From Frondihabitans peucedani (GTDB lineage: Bacteria; Actinomycetota; Actinomycetes; Actinomycetales; Microbacteriaceae), in contig NZ_BAABAU010000001.1 in the NCBI RefSeq assembly GCF_039537585.1, forward strand, positions 2,170,001 through 2,234,000: DNA of 64,000 nucleotides, given 5' to 3'. A program made the position numbers and the translations under genes. A model generated the notes under the pieces. It was not told the origin of the DNA and did not search any database. It was given only the letters and a program-made list of their open reading frames with translations. Position 1 is the stretch's first letter; each line of letters starts with the position of its first letter. Shown here piece by piece: positions 28,381-36,374 of the stretch.

Positions 28381-29577
28381 CTAGGCGGGCTGGACGCGCT
28401 CGCAGAGGAGCGCCGTGTGGTGGCCCGCGACGCGGGTCAGGATCAGCGTCGCCTCGTTCGCGCCCGACAGCTGCAGCCGCTTGCGGAACGCGGCGGGGTC
28501 GATGTCGACGCCGCGCTTCTTGATCTCGACGCGTCCGATCCCGCGCTTCTTGAGCTCCTGCCGGAGGCGCTTCTCGTCGAGCGGGAACGTCTCGACCACC
28601 CGGAAGCACTGCGCGAACGGGGTCGCGACGGCGGTCGGGCCGGAGAGGTAGGCGATGTCGCGGCTGATGGTCCGCGCGCCGATCAGCCGGGCCAGGTCGC
28701 CGATCAGCCGCGCGCGGATCACGCCTCCGTCGGGCTCGTACACGTACTCGTCGAGATCGCCGACCTCGACGTCGTCCGAGTCGCCCGCCGCGGTCAGCTC
28801 GGCGGGCCCGTGCGCCCCGAGCACGAGGGCTGCGCGCCGGATGCCGGGCCGCGCCAGGGCGCCGAACCAGACGCCCACCTCGACGACGGAGCGGTCGACC
28901 GAGATCCACTGGCACTCGGCGTCCGACGGCAGCAGCTCGCGGTCGACGCCGGGGCCGAGCTTCACGCCGGTCGGCAGACGCTCGGCGAAGGCAAACGCGG
29001 TGTCGAGGGCGGGCGACCAGTCCGCGGGATCCTGCAGGCGCCTGGTCGAGCTGTGCCCCTCCGTTCGGCGCGCAGGATCGAGGAACACCCCGTCGACCCC
29101 GTCGAGGTCGGCTTCTTCAGCGGCGCCGAGGCGCACCTCGGCCGCGGGCCACGGTGCGAGGTTGTACGTGGCGATCGCCGCCGTCACCTCGTCGCGGTCG
29201 ACGGCGACGACACCGAGGTCGAGGGCGGCCAGAGCGAGCGCGTCGCCGCCGATGCCGCAGCCCAGGTCGGCGATGCGCCGGAGGCCGGCGCGGCGGAAGC
29301 GGCCGGCGTGCGTCGACGCGACCGGGAGCCGCGTGGCCTGCTCGAGCCCCGCCTCGGTGAAGAGCATGCGGTCGGCGAAGTCGCCGAACTTCGACCGCCC
29401 CTTGGCGCGGAGTCGCGCCTGCGTGAGCACGGCGGCGACGAGCGAGGGGGAGTGGCCCTCCTTGCGGAGGCGGGCGACCTGCTGGACGACGTCGGCCTTC
29501 TGGTCGAACGCGGGCAGCGAGTCGAGCAGCCGGAGTCCGTCGACGGTCAGGAGTTCGCGGAGTTCGGTCGGCTGCAT
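28381..29577 (-). CDS. Class I SAM-dependent methyltransferase with THUMP-like C-terminal domain
   Basis: The product is 398 residues. The Rossmann motif IADLGCGIGGDALALAAL is near residue 100, followed by VVAVDRDEVT (acidic motif II) and VFLDPARR (motif IV-like). The C-terminal third with LRQELKKRGIGRVEIKKRGVDIDP is the THUMP-like part found in actinobacterial proteins of this type. An RNA substrate is likely but not proven. It is divergent from groES; its start ATG at 29577 lies 16 bases from CIRCE-1, so the operator might also affect it. Confidence 0.82.
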   Translation of the reverse strand: MQPTELRELLTVDGLRLLDSLPAFDQKADVVQQVARLRKEGHSPSLVAAVLTQARLRAKGRSKFGDFADRMLFTEAGLEQATRLPVASTHAGRFRRAGLRRIADLGCGIGGDALALAALDLGVVAVDRDEVTAAIATYNLAPWPAAEVRLGAAEEADLDGVDGVFLDPARRTEGHSSTRRLQDPADWSPALDTAFAFAERLPTGVKLGPGVDRELLPSDAECQWISVDRSVVEVGVWFGALARPGIRRAALVLGAHGPAELTAAGDSDDVEVGDLDEYVYEPDGGVIRARLIGDLARLIGARTISRDIAYLSGPTAVATPFAQCFRVVETFPLDEKRLRQELKKRGIGRVEIKKRGVDIDPAAFRKRLQLSGANEATLILTRVAGHHTALLCERVQPA

Positions 29578-29592
29578 GTCTCTATGGTGTCA

Positions 29593-29619
29593 TTGGCACT
29601 CGGATTGACCGAGTGCCAA
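29593..29619. promoter_or_regulatory. CIRCE operator 1 (HrcA site)
   Basis: TTGGCACTC, 9-base spacer, GAGTGCCAA: a perfect 9-bp inverted repeat with one change per arm from the CIRCE consensus TTAGCACTC-N9-GAGTGCTAA. It overlaps the -35 box of groES. Confidence 0.92.
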
Positions 29620-29633
29620 TCCGGCTCTAAGGT
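29605..29633 (+). promoter_or_regulatory. groES promoter
   Basis: TTGACC (29605-29610) and TAAGGT (29628-29633) separated by 17 bases, embedded between the two CIRCE elements. Transcription should start near 29640. Confidence 0.8.
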
Positions 29634-29637
29634 GGTT

Positions 29638-29664
29638 CTGGCACTCACACGCGTGAAGTGCCAA
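29638..29664. promoter_or_regulatory. CIRCE operator 2 (HrcA site, imperfect)
   Basis: CTGGCACTC, 9-base spacer, AAGTGCCAA; the two outer pairs are mismatched. It covers the expected transcription start of groES. Confidence 0.8.
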
Positions 29665-29717
29665 CCACGGATTTCCAGTTCCGCTGCCGCAGCTCGTTTA
29701 GAAAGAAGAGGTCAACC

Positions 29718-30014
29718 GTGTCGGTCAACATCAAGCCGCTCGAAGATCGCATCGTCATTCGTCAGGTCGAAGCCGAGCAGACCACTGCTTCCGGTCTCGT
29801 GATCCCCGACACCGCCAAGGAGAAGCCCCAGGAGGGCGAGGTCGTGGCGGTCGGACCGGGTCGCATCGACGACAAGGGCAACCGCGTTCCGCTCGACGTC
29901 GCCGTCGGCGACAAGGTCATCTACTCGAAGTACGGCGGGACCGAGGTGAAGTACGGCGGGGAAGACCTGCTCGTGCTCTCGGCTCGCGACGTGCTGGCGG
30001 TCGTCGTCAGCTGA
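29718..30014 (+). CDS. groES: Co-chaperonin GroES
   Basis: The product is 98 residues from GTG ([20 protein letters not shown]), full length, with the mobile loop around [19 protein letters not shown] and the C-terminal [18 protein letters not shown]. It caps the GroEL ring. AAGAAGAGG 7 bases upstream is the ribosome binding site. Two CIRCE operators indicate HrcA repression relieved by heat. No groEL follows; a terminator lies directly behind. Confidence 0.98.
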   Translation: MSVNIKPLEDRIVIRQVEAEQTTASGLVIPDTAKEKPQEGEVVAVGPGRIDDKGNRVPLDVAVGDKVIYSKYGGTEVKYGGEDLLVLSARDVLAVVVS

Positions 30015-30028
30015 CAGCGACACCCCGG

Positions 30029-30062
30029 AAGGCCCCGGCTCCTCACGGAGTCGGGGCCTTTC
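30029..30062 (+). terminator. Terminator after groES
   Basis: Stem of 14 bp (AAGGCCCCG paired with CGGGGCCTT, a G-U pair, then CTCC/GGAG), loop TCAC, ending in TTTCT. It makes groES monocistronic. Confidence 0.88.
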
Positions 30063-30080
30063 TCCGTCGGTGGCAGCCGT

Positions 30081-30086
30081 TAGCCT
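30081..30086 (+). promoter_or_regulatory. -10 box of the rarD-like gene (leaderless type)
   Basis: TAGCCT ends 7 bases before the GTG at 30093. Confidence 0.45.
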
Positions 30087-30092
30087 CTCAAG

Positions 30093-31049
30093 GTGAGTAA
30101 CGAGGATCAGGGCCGCGCACGCGCCGGCCTGCTGTTCGCCGTCGGCGCCTACGGCCTGTGGGGCTTCCTGCCCGTCTACTTCCTCCTGCTCCAGCCCGCG
30201 GGCGCGGTCGAGATCGTGTCGTGGCGGATCCTCTGGTCGCTGGTGTTCTGCGCGATCCTGCTGGCCGCGACGAGGTCGTTCCGGCGCTTCGCAGCGCTGC
30301 TCCGCGACCGCCGGGTGGTCGCGACCATGGCTCTCGCGGGCGCCACCATCGTCGTCAACTGGACGACGTTCATCTTCGCCACGCTCAGCGGCCACCTGGT
30401 TGAGGCCGCCCTCGGCTACTTCATCAATCCGGTCGTGACCGTGCTGCTCGGGGTCGTCGTCCTCCGGGAGCGGCTCCGCGTGCGCCAGTGGGTCGCCGTG
30501 GGCATCAGCGTCGCCGCCATCGTGGTCATCGCGGTCGGCTACGGGCAGATGCCGTGGATCTCGCTCATCCTGGCCTTCTCGTTCGGCACCTACGGCCTCA
30601 TCAAGAAACGGGTCGGCGGTCGGGTCGACGCCGTGGGCGGGCTGACCCTCGAGACGCTCGCCATGGCGCCGTTCGCCGCGATCGCCCTGGTCGTCGTCGG
30701 GGCGCAGGGCGGAGGGCTCGCCTTCGGCTCGTCCGGCCTGCCCCAGGCCGCGGCAATCGTGGGCACCGGCGTAATCACCGCGGTCCCGCTGCTCTTCTTC
30801 GCCGCTGCCGCGAGCCGCCTGCCGCTCTCGACGCTGGGTCTCACGCAGTACCTCGCGCCGATCCTGCAGCTCGTCGTCGGGACGGCTCTGCTGCACGAGC
30901 CGATGACGACCTCCAGGTGGCTCGGCTTCGCCCTGATCTGGGTGGCGCTGGCCGTCTTGAGCGCCGACGCGCTCCTCGAGAACCGCGCTCAGCGGGGCCT
31001 CGCGCAGTCAGCAGCTTCATCACGAATTGCTAACGAAACCGCGAGGTGA
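30093..31049 (+). CDS. rarD: EamA-family permease, RarD type
   Basis: The product is 318 residues with about ten membrane helices. GAYGLWGFLPVYFLLLQPAGAVEIVSWRILWSL near the N-terminus and LQYLAPILQLVVGTALLHEPM-like sequence near the C-terminus match the RarD branch of drug/metabolite transporters. Its substrate is not established for the family. Start GTG with the -10 box just upstream. The tail is short and polar. Confidence 0.88.
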   Translation: MSNEDQGRARAGLLFAVGAYGLWGFLPVYFLLLQPAGAVEIVSWRILWSLVFCAILLAATRSFRRFAALLRDRRVVATMALAGATIVVNWTTFIFATLSGHLVEAALGYFINPVVTVLLGVVVLRERLRVRQWVAVGISVAAIVVIAVGYGQMPWISLILAFSFGTYGLIKKRVGGRVDAVGGLTLETLAMAPFAAIALVVVGAQGGGLAFGSSGLPQAAAIVGTGVITAVPLLFFAAAASRLPLSTLGLTQYLAPILQLVVGTALLHEPMTTSRWLGFALIWVALAVLSADALLENRAQRGLAQSAASSRIANETAR

Positions 31050-31108
31050 TGCCTGCAACACACGGGCGAAACAATAGCCCCCTAGGTTCTAACCCATTCA
31101 CACGGTTG

Positions 31109-31130
31109 GGTCGCGCGCCATCGCGCGACC
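31109..31130 (+). other. Leader hairpin upstream of the branched-chain amino acid binding protein
   Basis: Perfect 9-bp stem GGTCGCGCG/CGCGCGACC with loop CCAT, 15 bases before the AGAGAGGG ribosome binding site of the gene at 31161. A possible -10 box (TAGGTT at 31083-31088) would put it inside the leader. Role unknown; RNA stabilisation or attenuation are both possible. Confidence 0.45.
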
Positions 31131-31160
31131 GCATCACCACCGTTCAGAGAGGGTTCACGG

Positions 31161-32501
31161 ATGATCAGATCCACCACTGCCCTGAAGGCGCTCACGATCG
31201 CGGGTGCAGCGACACTGCTCCTCGTCGGCTGCTCCTCCACGGGCTCCAGCAACTCGCCGAGCAGCTCGTCGACGCCGAAGTCGTCGTCTGCGAAGGCCGA
31301 CCCGGCTGCGAAGTGCAAGGCGCCTTCGACGCCGAGCACCGACGCGATGAAGATCGGCACCATGCTGCCGCTCACGGGATCGCTGGCGTACCTCGGCCCG
31401 CCCGCCGTCGCGGGTGCCGGCCTGGCGCTCGATGACATCAACGCGGCCGGCGGCGTCGTCGGCAAGCCGGCGTCCATCGCCTCGGCCACCGACTCCGGCG
31501 ACTCGACCGACCTCACGGTCTCGAGCTCCGCAGCCGCGAAGCTGAAGGCCGCGAAGGTCTCCGTCGTCCTGGGCGCCGAGTCGTCGAGCGTCACGCTCAA
31601 CGTCGTCGACCAGATCACGAGCAGCTGCACCATCGAGATCTCGCCCGCCAACACGGCGTCGGCGCTCTCGGGCTACTCGTCGTACTACTACCGCACCGCT
31701 CCGCCGGACTCGGTCCAGGGCTCCGCCCTCGGCCAGCTCGTCGTCGGCGACGGCAACGCGAAGGTCGCCTTCCTGGTCTTCAACGACTCGTACGGCACCG
31801 GTCTCCGCGACTCGACCCAGAAGGCCATCGAGGCTGCGGGCGGATCCGTCGTCTACGGCGGCACCGGCAAGAGCCAGGAGTTCCCTCCCGGTCAGAAGAC
31901 CTTCTCGTCCGAGGTGACCGCGGCCCTCGCCGCCAAGCCCGACGCGATCGTCATCCTGGCGTTCGACGAGACCAAGCAGATCGTGCCCGAGCTCGTCTCG
32001 CAGGGCTGGGACCTCTCGAAGACCTACATGTCGGACGGCAACACGGCCGACTACTCGAAGGACTTCCCCGCGAAGACGCTGACCGGCGGAAAGGGCACCA
32101 TCCCCGGCGCCCAGCCGACCAGCGCCCTCAAGACCCGCCTGAACGCGTGGTACCAGAAGAACAACGGCAAGGCGCTGGCCGACTACTCGTACGCCGCCGA
32201 GTCGTACGACGCGATCACCCTGACGGCGCTGGCCGCCGAGAAGGGCAAGGGCACCGACGCCGGCACGATCCAGGCCAACATGGCTGCGGTCTCCGGAGCC
32301 GACGGCGGCACCAAGTGCGACACCTTCGCCGCCTGCAAGAAGCTCCTCGACGCCGGTACCGACATCCAGTACCAGGGTCCCTCGGGCATCGGGCCGTTCA
32401 ACAAGAACAACGACCCGTCGAGCGCCTACATCGGCATCTACAAGTACGACGAGAAGAACGTCCCCGTGTACCAGAGCAGCATCCAGGGCGACGTCAAGTA
32501 G
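31161..32501 (+). CDS. Branched-chain amino acid-type ABC transporter substrate-binding lipoprotein
   Basis: The product is 446 residues. The signal peptide ends in a lipobox (TLLLVGCSS, lipidated Cys24), followed by a Ser-rich linker and a type I periplasmic-binding fold (KIGTMLPLTGSLAYLGPPAV, ALDDINAAGGVVG). It probably captures branched-chain or related amino acids outside the membrane for the LivHMGF-type permease encoded on the other strand 1.1 kb away. Binding specificity is inferred only from family and neighbourhood. Confidence 0.9.
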   Translation: MIRSTTALKALTIAGAATLLLVGCSSTGSSNSPSSSSTPKSSSAKADPAAKCKAPSTPSTDAMKIGTMLPLTGSLAYLGPPAVAGAGLALDDINAAGGVVGKPASIASATDSGDSTDLTVSSSAAAKLKAAKVSVVLGAESSSVTLNVVDQITSSCTIEISPANTASALSGYSSYYYRTAPPDSVQGSALGQLVVGDGNAKVAFLVFNDSYGTGLRDSTQKAIEAAGGSVVYGGTGKSQEFPPGQKTFSSEVTAALAAKPDAIVILAFDETKQIVPELVSQGWDLSKTYMSDGNTADYSKDFPAKTLTGGKGTIPGAQPTSALKTRLNAWYQKNNGKALADYSYAAESYDAITLTALAAEKGKGTDAGTIQANMAAVSGADGGTKCDTFAACKKLLDAGTDIQYQGPSGIGPFNKNNDPSSAYIGIYKYDEKNVPVYQSSIQGDVK

Positions 32502-32530
32502 CACCACTCACACAGTCAGACCCGACGCCG

Positions 32531-32562
32531 GAAGCCCGGCAGGAGCGATCCTGCCGGGCTTC
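32531..32562 (+). terminator. Terminator after the binding-protein gene
   Basis: Perfect 14-bp stem (32531-32544 with 32549-32562), GNRA-type loop GCGA. The right arm contains the GATCCTGC motif with its partial inverse in the left arm, like uptake-sequence terminators of some other bacteria. Confidence 0.88.
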
Positions 32563-32601
32563 TCGGTGTCTCGGGGAGGGCCGCCGCGGCCGTCTGATGA
32601 G

Positions 32602-32677
32602 TGTCCGCACTTCGTCTCGCGTCTGTCCGCACTCCGTCTCGCGTCTGTCCGCACTCCGTCTCGCGTCTGTCCGCTTT
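32602..32677. repeat. 22-bp tandem repeat (about 3.4 copies)
   Basis: Units start at 32602, 32624, 32646 and 32668 with TGTCCGCAC or TGTCCGC and end CTCGCGTC; copies two and three are identical over 22 bases, the last is partial. They lie between the terminator of the binding-protein gene and the gene at 32733. There are no unique spacers, so it is not a CRISPR array. Confidence 0.85.
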
Positions 32678-32732
32678 TCTGGGGACAGTCGTTCCCCGCT
32701 TCGAGGCCTCACTCATGCCACGATTAGCGTTG

Positions 32733-33473
32733 ATGTCAACGCCTCCCGACGCGCACCACGCCGGCCGACGCCGCGGCCTGGACGCCCTGCTGGCGCTCGG
32801 GCGCCCCCTCCTGCTGATCTCGTTCGCCCTCTACCAGCTCGAGGTCCGCCGCAACCTCTACCCGCGCGACAGGCAGCCCGACGGCTTCGACGGCGTCGAC
32901 CCGGTCAGGCTCCTGTTCGTCGGCGACATCGCCGTCTCGGGCCACGGCGTCCTCAGCCACGGCCTGACGCTCGTCACCCGCACAGCGGAGCGCGTCGCCG
33001 TCGAGACGGGTCGAGGCGCGACCTGGACGGTCGTCTCCGAGACGGACCTGACCCTCGCGAAGCTCCTGGCCCGCCCCGAGATCGGCGCGTCGGGCGCTGA
33101 GGTCGCGTTCGTCGCGCTCGGCATCCCCGACGTGCTCCTGGCGACCAGACCCGAGCACTGGGCGCGCGACCTCGAGACCCTCGTGCGCAGGATCCAGAGG
33201 GAGTCCGGTCTCCGCGCCTGTCGCGTGGTCGTCTCGGGCATCCCGCCGCTCACCGACTTCCGGCCGATCCGGCCCGCCGTGCGCCGCGTCATCGCGAGCC
33301 AGGTCGACCGCCTGAACGCCGCCAGCGCCGAGGTGGTCGAGGCGCTGCCGGGCGCGGTCTACGCGGGATTCCCGACCTGGCGGATCGGCGACATGTACAT
33401 CAAGCAGGCCTTCTCGTGGCGCACGATGCACGATGCCTGGGCGGAGAGCCTGGCGGCGGCGCTGAGGCCGTAG
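32733..33473 (+). CDS. SGNH/GDSL-hydrolase-like protein lacking the usual catalytic serine
   Basis: The product is 246 residues. A hydrophobic helix (about 18-34) is followed by RLLFVGDIAVSGHGV, which aligns with the GDSxxxG block of SGNH esterases but has Ile66 where the nucleophile Ser is expected. The later GIPDVLL aligns with the GxND block and MHDAWAESLAAAL with the C-terminal DxxH block, with only His retained. It may be a non-catalytic relative or use another residue. The start at 32733 is the first Met giving a compact N-terminus; an ATG six codons earlier is possible. Confidence 0.6.
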   Translation: MSTPPDAHHAGRRRGLDALLALGRPLLLISFALYQLEVRRNLYPRDRQPDGFDGVDPVRLLFVGDIAVSGHGVLSHGLTLVTRTAERVAVETGRGATWTVVSETDLTLAKLLARPEIGASGAEVAFVALGIPDVLLATRPEHWARDLETLVRRIQRESGLRACRVVVSGIPPLTDFRPIRPAVRRVIASQVDRLNAASAEVVEALPGAVYAGFPTWRIGDMYIKQAFSWRTMHDAWAESLAAALRP

Positions 33474-33522
33474 CGGGCGTCCTGCGGGTCTGCGGCGCGG
33501 TAGGACGGCTGCGGCGCCACAG

Positions 33523-33564
33523 GACGGCGACGGCGCCAGTCCGCGGACTGGCGCCGTCGCCGTC
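33523..33564. terminator. Perfect 42-bp palindrome, bidirectional terminator
   Basis: Two perfectly complementary 21-base arms meet at GTCCG|CGGAC with no spacer. It lies between the SGNH-like gene and livF, which converge, and ends 17 bases before the livF stop. A second palindrome with the same 10-base centre and similar flank is at 17121. Confidence 0.85.
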
Positions 33565-33581
33565 GGGCCCCGCCGTGGGGC

Positions 33582-34385
33582 TCAGGCCTCGTCGACGTCC
33601 TTCGCCAGGGTGCCGAGGTACAGCTCGATCACCTTCGGGTCGTCGGCCAGCTCGCGGCCGGTGCCGGAGTACGCGTTCCGGCCCTGGTCGAGCACGTAGC
33701 CGCGGTCGCAGATCTGCAGGCAGCGGCGCGCGTTCTGCTCGACCATGATGACCGAGACGCCCGCCTTGTTGATCCTGCGCGTCCGGATGAAGGTCTCGTC
33801 CTGGCGCACCGGCGAGAGGCCCGCGGACGGCTCGTCGAGGAGCAGCACCTTCGGGTCCATCATGAGAGCGCGGGCCATGGCGACCGATTGACGCTCGCCA
33901 CCCGACAGGGATCCTGCGCGCTGTTCGCGGCGGTCGGCGAGGACCGGGAACAGGTCGAAGATGACGTCGAGACGCTCCTGGAACTTCTTCGGGCGGAGGA
34001 ACATGCCCATCTGCAGGTTCTCGGCGATCGTGAGCGACGGGAACACGTTGTTCGTCTGCGGTACGAAGCCGATGCCGGCCTGGACGAGCTTGTTCGCCTT
34101 GAGGTTCGTGATGTCGTCGCCGGCGAGCGTGACTCGGCCGGAGTGGATCTTCACGAGGCCGAACAGCGCCTTGAGGAGCGTCGACTTGCCGGCGCCGTTC
34201 GGGCCGATGATGCCGATGAGCTCGCCCGGGTAGCAGACCAGGTCGCAGTTGTTCAGGATGTTGACGCCCGGCAGGTATCCGGCGACCAGGTCGTCGGCCC
34301 GCATGATCGGCTCCTGGCCGGCGAACTTCTCGGTGCCCTTGTGGACGGTCGTGTCGATCGCGGTGGCGTTGGTCGGGGTGCTCAT
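33582..34385 (-). CDS. livF: Branched-chain amino acid ABC transporter ATP-binding protein LivF
   Basis: The product is 267 residues: Walker A GPNGAGKSTLL, Q-loop FVPQTNNVFPSLT, signature LSGGERQ, Walker B VLLLDEPSAGLS and His switch replaced in part (VIMVEQNARR, the typical EQN of LivF). It energises uptake with LivG, LivM and LivH. It is the last gene of a minus-strand operon (livH-M-G-F); the start ATG overlaps the livG stop by 4 bases. Confidence 0.94.
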   Translation of the reverse strand: MSTPTNATAIDTTVHKGTEKFAGQEPIMRADDLVAGYLPGVNILNNCDLVCYPGELIGIIGPNGAGKSTLLKALFGLVKIHSGRVTLAGDDITNLKANKLVQAGIGFVPQTNNVFPSLTIAENLQMGMFLRPKKFQERLDVIFDLFPVLADRREQRAGSLSGGERQSVAMARALMMDPKVLLLDEPSAGLSPVRQDETFIRTRRINKAGVSVIMVEQNARRCLQICDRGYVLDQGRNAYSGTGRELADDPKVIELYLGTLAKDVDEA

Positions 34386-35383
34386 GCCTTGTCTTCCTCC
34401 TTGCGCTCGGCGGCCTCCTCGGCCACCTCCGCCTCGAGCTGGTCGATCGACTCGTCGGTCAGCAGCGCGTCGTCGCCGAGGTCGGTGTCGTGGTGCGCGC
34501 CGAGGTAGGCGTCGATCACGGCGGGGTTGTCCATGACGGTGCCGGCCGGGCCCTCCGCGACGATCCTGCCCTCGGCCATCACGATGACCCAGTCGGAGAT
34601 GTGCCGCACCATGTGCATGTCGTGCTCCACGAAGAGCACCGTGGTGCCCTCGTCGCGGAGGCTCTGGATGTGGCCGAGGAGCGACTGCGTGAGCGCCGGG
34701 TTCACGCCCGCCATCGGCTCGTCGAGCATGATCATCGCGGGATCGCTCATGAGGGCGCGCGCCATCTCGAGGAGCTTGCGCTGGCCGCCGGACAGCGATC
34801 CTGCGTAGTCGTCCTTCTTCTCGAGCAGCTTGAAGCGCTCGAGCAGGTCGATCGCCTTGGCCTCGATCTCGGCCTCGCGCTTCTTCCAGAGCGGCTTCAG
34901 GATCGCGACGAAGAAGTTCTCGCCCGGCTGGTCTTTCGCGCCGAGCAGCATGTTCTGCATCACGGTGAGGCGGGAGAGGGCCTTGGTCAGCTGAAAGGTG
35001 CGGACCATGCCGGTGCGGGCCACCTTCGCGGCGCCCACCGCGCTCATGGCGCGGCCGTCGAACACCCAGCGGGCCGTGTCGGGCCCGCGGTTCGTCAGCG
35101 ACGGCGCGGAGTTCGGCTTGTCGAATCCGGTCAGAAGATTGAAGAACGTCGTCTTGCCGGCGCCGTTCGGGCCGATGAGGGCCGTGATGGCGCCGCGCTG
35201 GACCTCGACGTGGCCGACGTCGACCGCGGTCATGCCGCCGAATCGGCGGACGACGTTGTCGACGGTCAGGATCGGGTCGGGCTTGGCGCTGCCCGGCTCC
35301 TCCGGGACGTCCGCCAGCTTGCGACGGAGCTCCGTGCGGTCGTACTCGTAGCCCGGCGTGCGGGCGGTCGTGGACTCAGACAC
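34382..35383 (-). CDS. livG: Branched-chain amino acid ABC transporter ATP-binding protein LivG
   Basis: The product is 333 residues from GTG. Walker A GPNGAGKTTFFNLLTGF, signature LSGGQRKLLEMARAL, Walker B MIMLDEPMAGVNP, His switch LFVEHDMHMV. The last 45 or so residues are a highly acidic tail (EAEVAEEAAERKEEDKA) beyond the usual LivG. The N-terminal 40 residues are also extra. It overlaps livM by 8 bases. Confidence 0.94.
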   Translation of the reverse strand: MSESTTARTPGYEYDRTELRRKLADVPEEPGSAKPDPILTVDNVVRRFGGMTAVDVGHVEVQRGAITALIGPNGAGKTTFFNLLTGFDKPNSAPSLTNRGPDTARWVFDGRAMSAVGAAKVARTGMVRTFQLTKALSRLTVMQNMLLGAKDQPGENFFVAILKPLWKKREAEIEAKAIDLLERFKLLEKKDDYAGSLSGGQRKLLEMARALMSDPAMIMLDEPMAGVNPALTQSLLGHIQSLRDEGTTVLFVEHDMHMVRHISDWVIVMAEGRIVAEGPAGTVMDNPAVIDAYLGAHHDTDLGDDALLTDESIDQLEAEVAEEAAERKEEDKA

Positions 35384-36362
35384 TGAACGACAGCTCCCTC
35401 TTGTTTCCCAGGATGCCCTGGGGTCTGAAGATGATCAGCAGCATGAGCGCGACTCCGACGAGGATGTAGGAGAACTGCACGGCCTGCTGCTGGCCCATGA
35501 TCTCGCTCGGGATGAACGTCTGCGCGAGCGACTGGATGAGCAGGCGCATGACGAAGAACAGGATCGCGCCGAGCACCGGCCCGAAGACCGTCGCGGCGCC
35601 ACCGAGGAGGAGGGCGGTGTAGATGAAGAACGTGGTGGAGCGCCCGAGGCCGTCCGGCTGGACCGACGACGGCAGCACGTAGATGATGCCGGCCACCGCT
35701 CCGATCAGACCGCCCAGGACCAGCGCCTGCAGCTTGTAGCTGTAGACGTTCTTGCCGAGGCTGCGCACGGCGTCCTCGTCTTCGCGGATGCCCTTGAGCA
35801 GGCGGCCCCAGGGGCTCCGGCTCAGCGCCCAGACCAGCAGCGAGAACAGGGCGACGAGGCCCCAGCCGACGATGCGGATCCACCAGCTGTTGACGCCGTT
35901 GTTGTCGTACGAGAACCACAGGATCTGCGTGGTGCCGTCCGGCAGCGGCGACAGGGCGTTGAACGGGCCGTTGAACGTGTTGCCGGTGATGCCGTTCGAG
36001 CCGCCGGTGAGGTCGGTCAGGATCGAGGAGCGCCCGACCATGCGGATGATCTCGGCCGCCGAGATGGTCACGATCGCGAGATAGTCCCCCCGGAGCTTCA
36101 GCGTCGGGAGCCCGAGGATCAGCGCGAACAACAGAGCGACCACCAGAGCCACCAGGACGGCGAGGAACAGCGGCAGGCCCCGCTCGATCGAGATCGCGAA
36201 GCCGTAGGCGCCGAGGAGGAGGAACGCCGCCTGGCCGATGTTCAGGAGGCCGGCGAAGCCGAAGTGGATGTTGAGGCCGATGGCGGCGATGGCGAAGGCG
36301 GCCGTCGTCGGCGCGAGCGCCTGCACGGTGAGCGACTGGAGGAGTTCGACGATGTAGTTCAT
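35376..36362 (-). CDS. livM: Branched-chain amino acid ABC transporter permease LivM
   Basis: The product is 328 residues with about nine helices; LNIHFGFAGLLNIGQAAFLLLGAYG and the cytoplasmic EAA-like loop SPWGRLLKGIREDEDAVRSLG are LivM hallmarks. AAGGGAGA lies just upstream of the ATG. Partner of LivH in the membrane channel. Confidence 0.94.
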   Translation of the reverse strand: MNYIVELLQSLTVQALAPTTAAFAIAAIGLNIHFGFAGLLNIGQAAFLLLGAYGFAISIERGLPLFLAVLVALVVALLFALILGLPTLKLRGDYLAIVTISAAEIIRMVGRSSILTDLTGGSNGITGNTFNGPFNALSPLPDGTTQILWFSYDNNGVNSWWIRIVGWGLVALFSLLVWALSRSPWGRLLKGIREDEDAVRSLGKNVYSYKLQALVLGGLIGAVAGIIYVLPSSVQPDGLGRSTTFFIYTALLLGGAATVFGPVLGAILFFVMRLLIQSLAQTFIPSEIMGQQQAVQFSYILVGVALMLLIIFRPQGILGNKRELSFSV

Positions 36363-36374
36363 GAGCGGTCTCCC

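Noticed and set aside
32602-32677. CRISPR array
   Set aside because: The repeats are directly adjacent with no spacers, and there are no cas genes.
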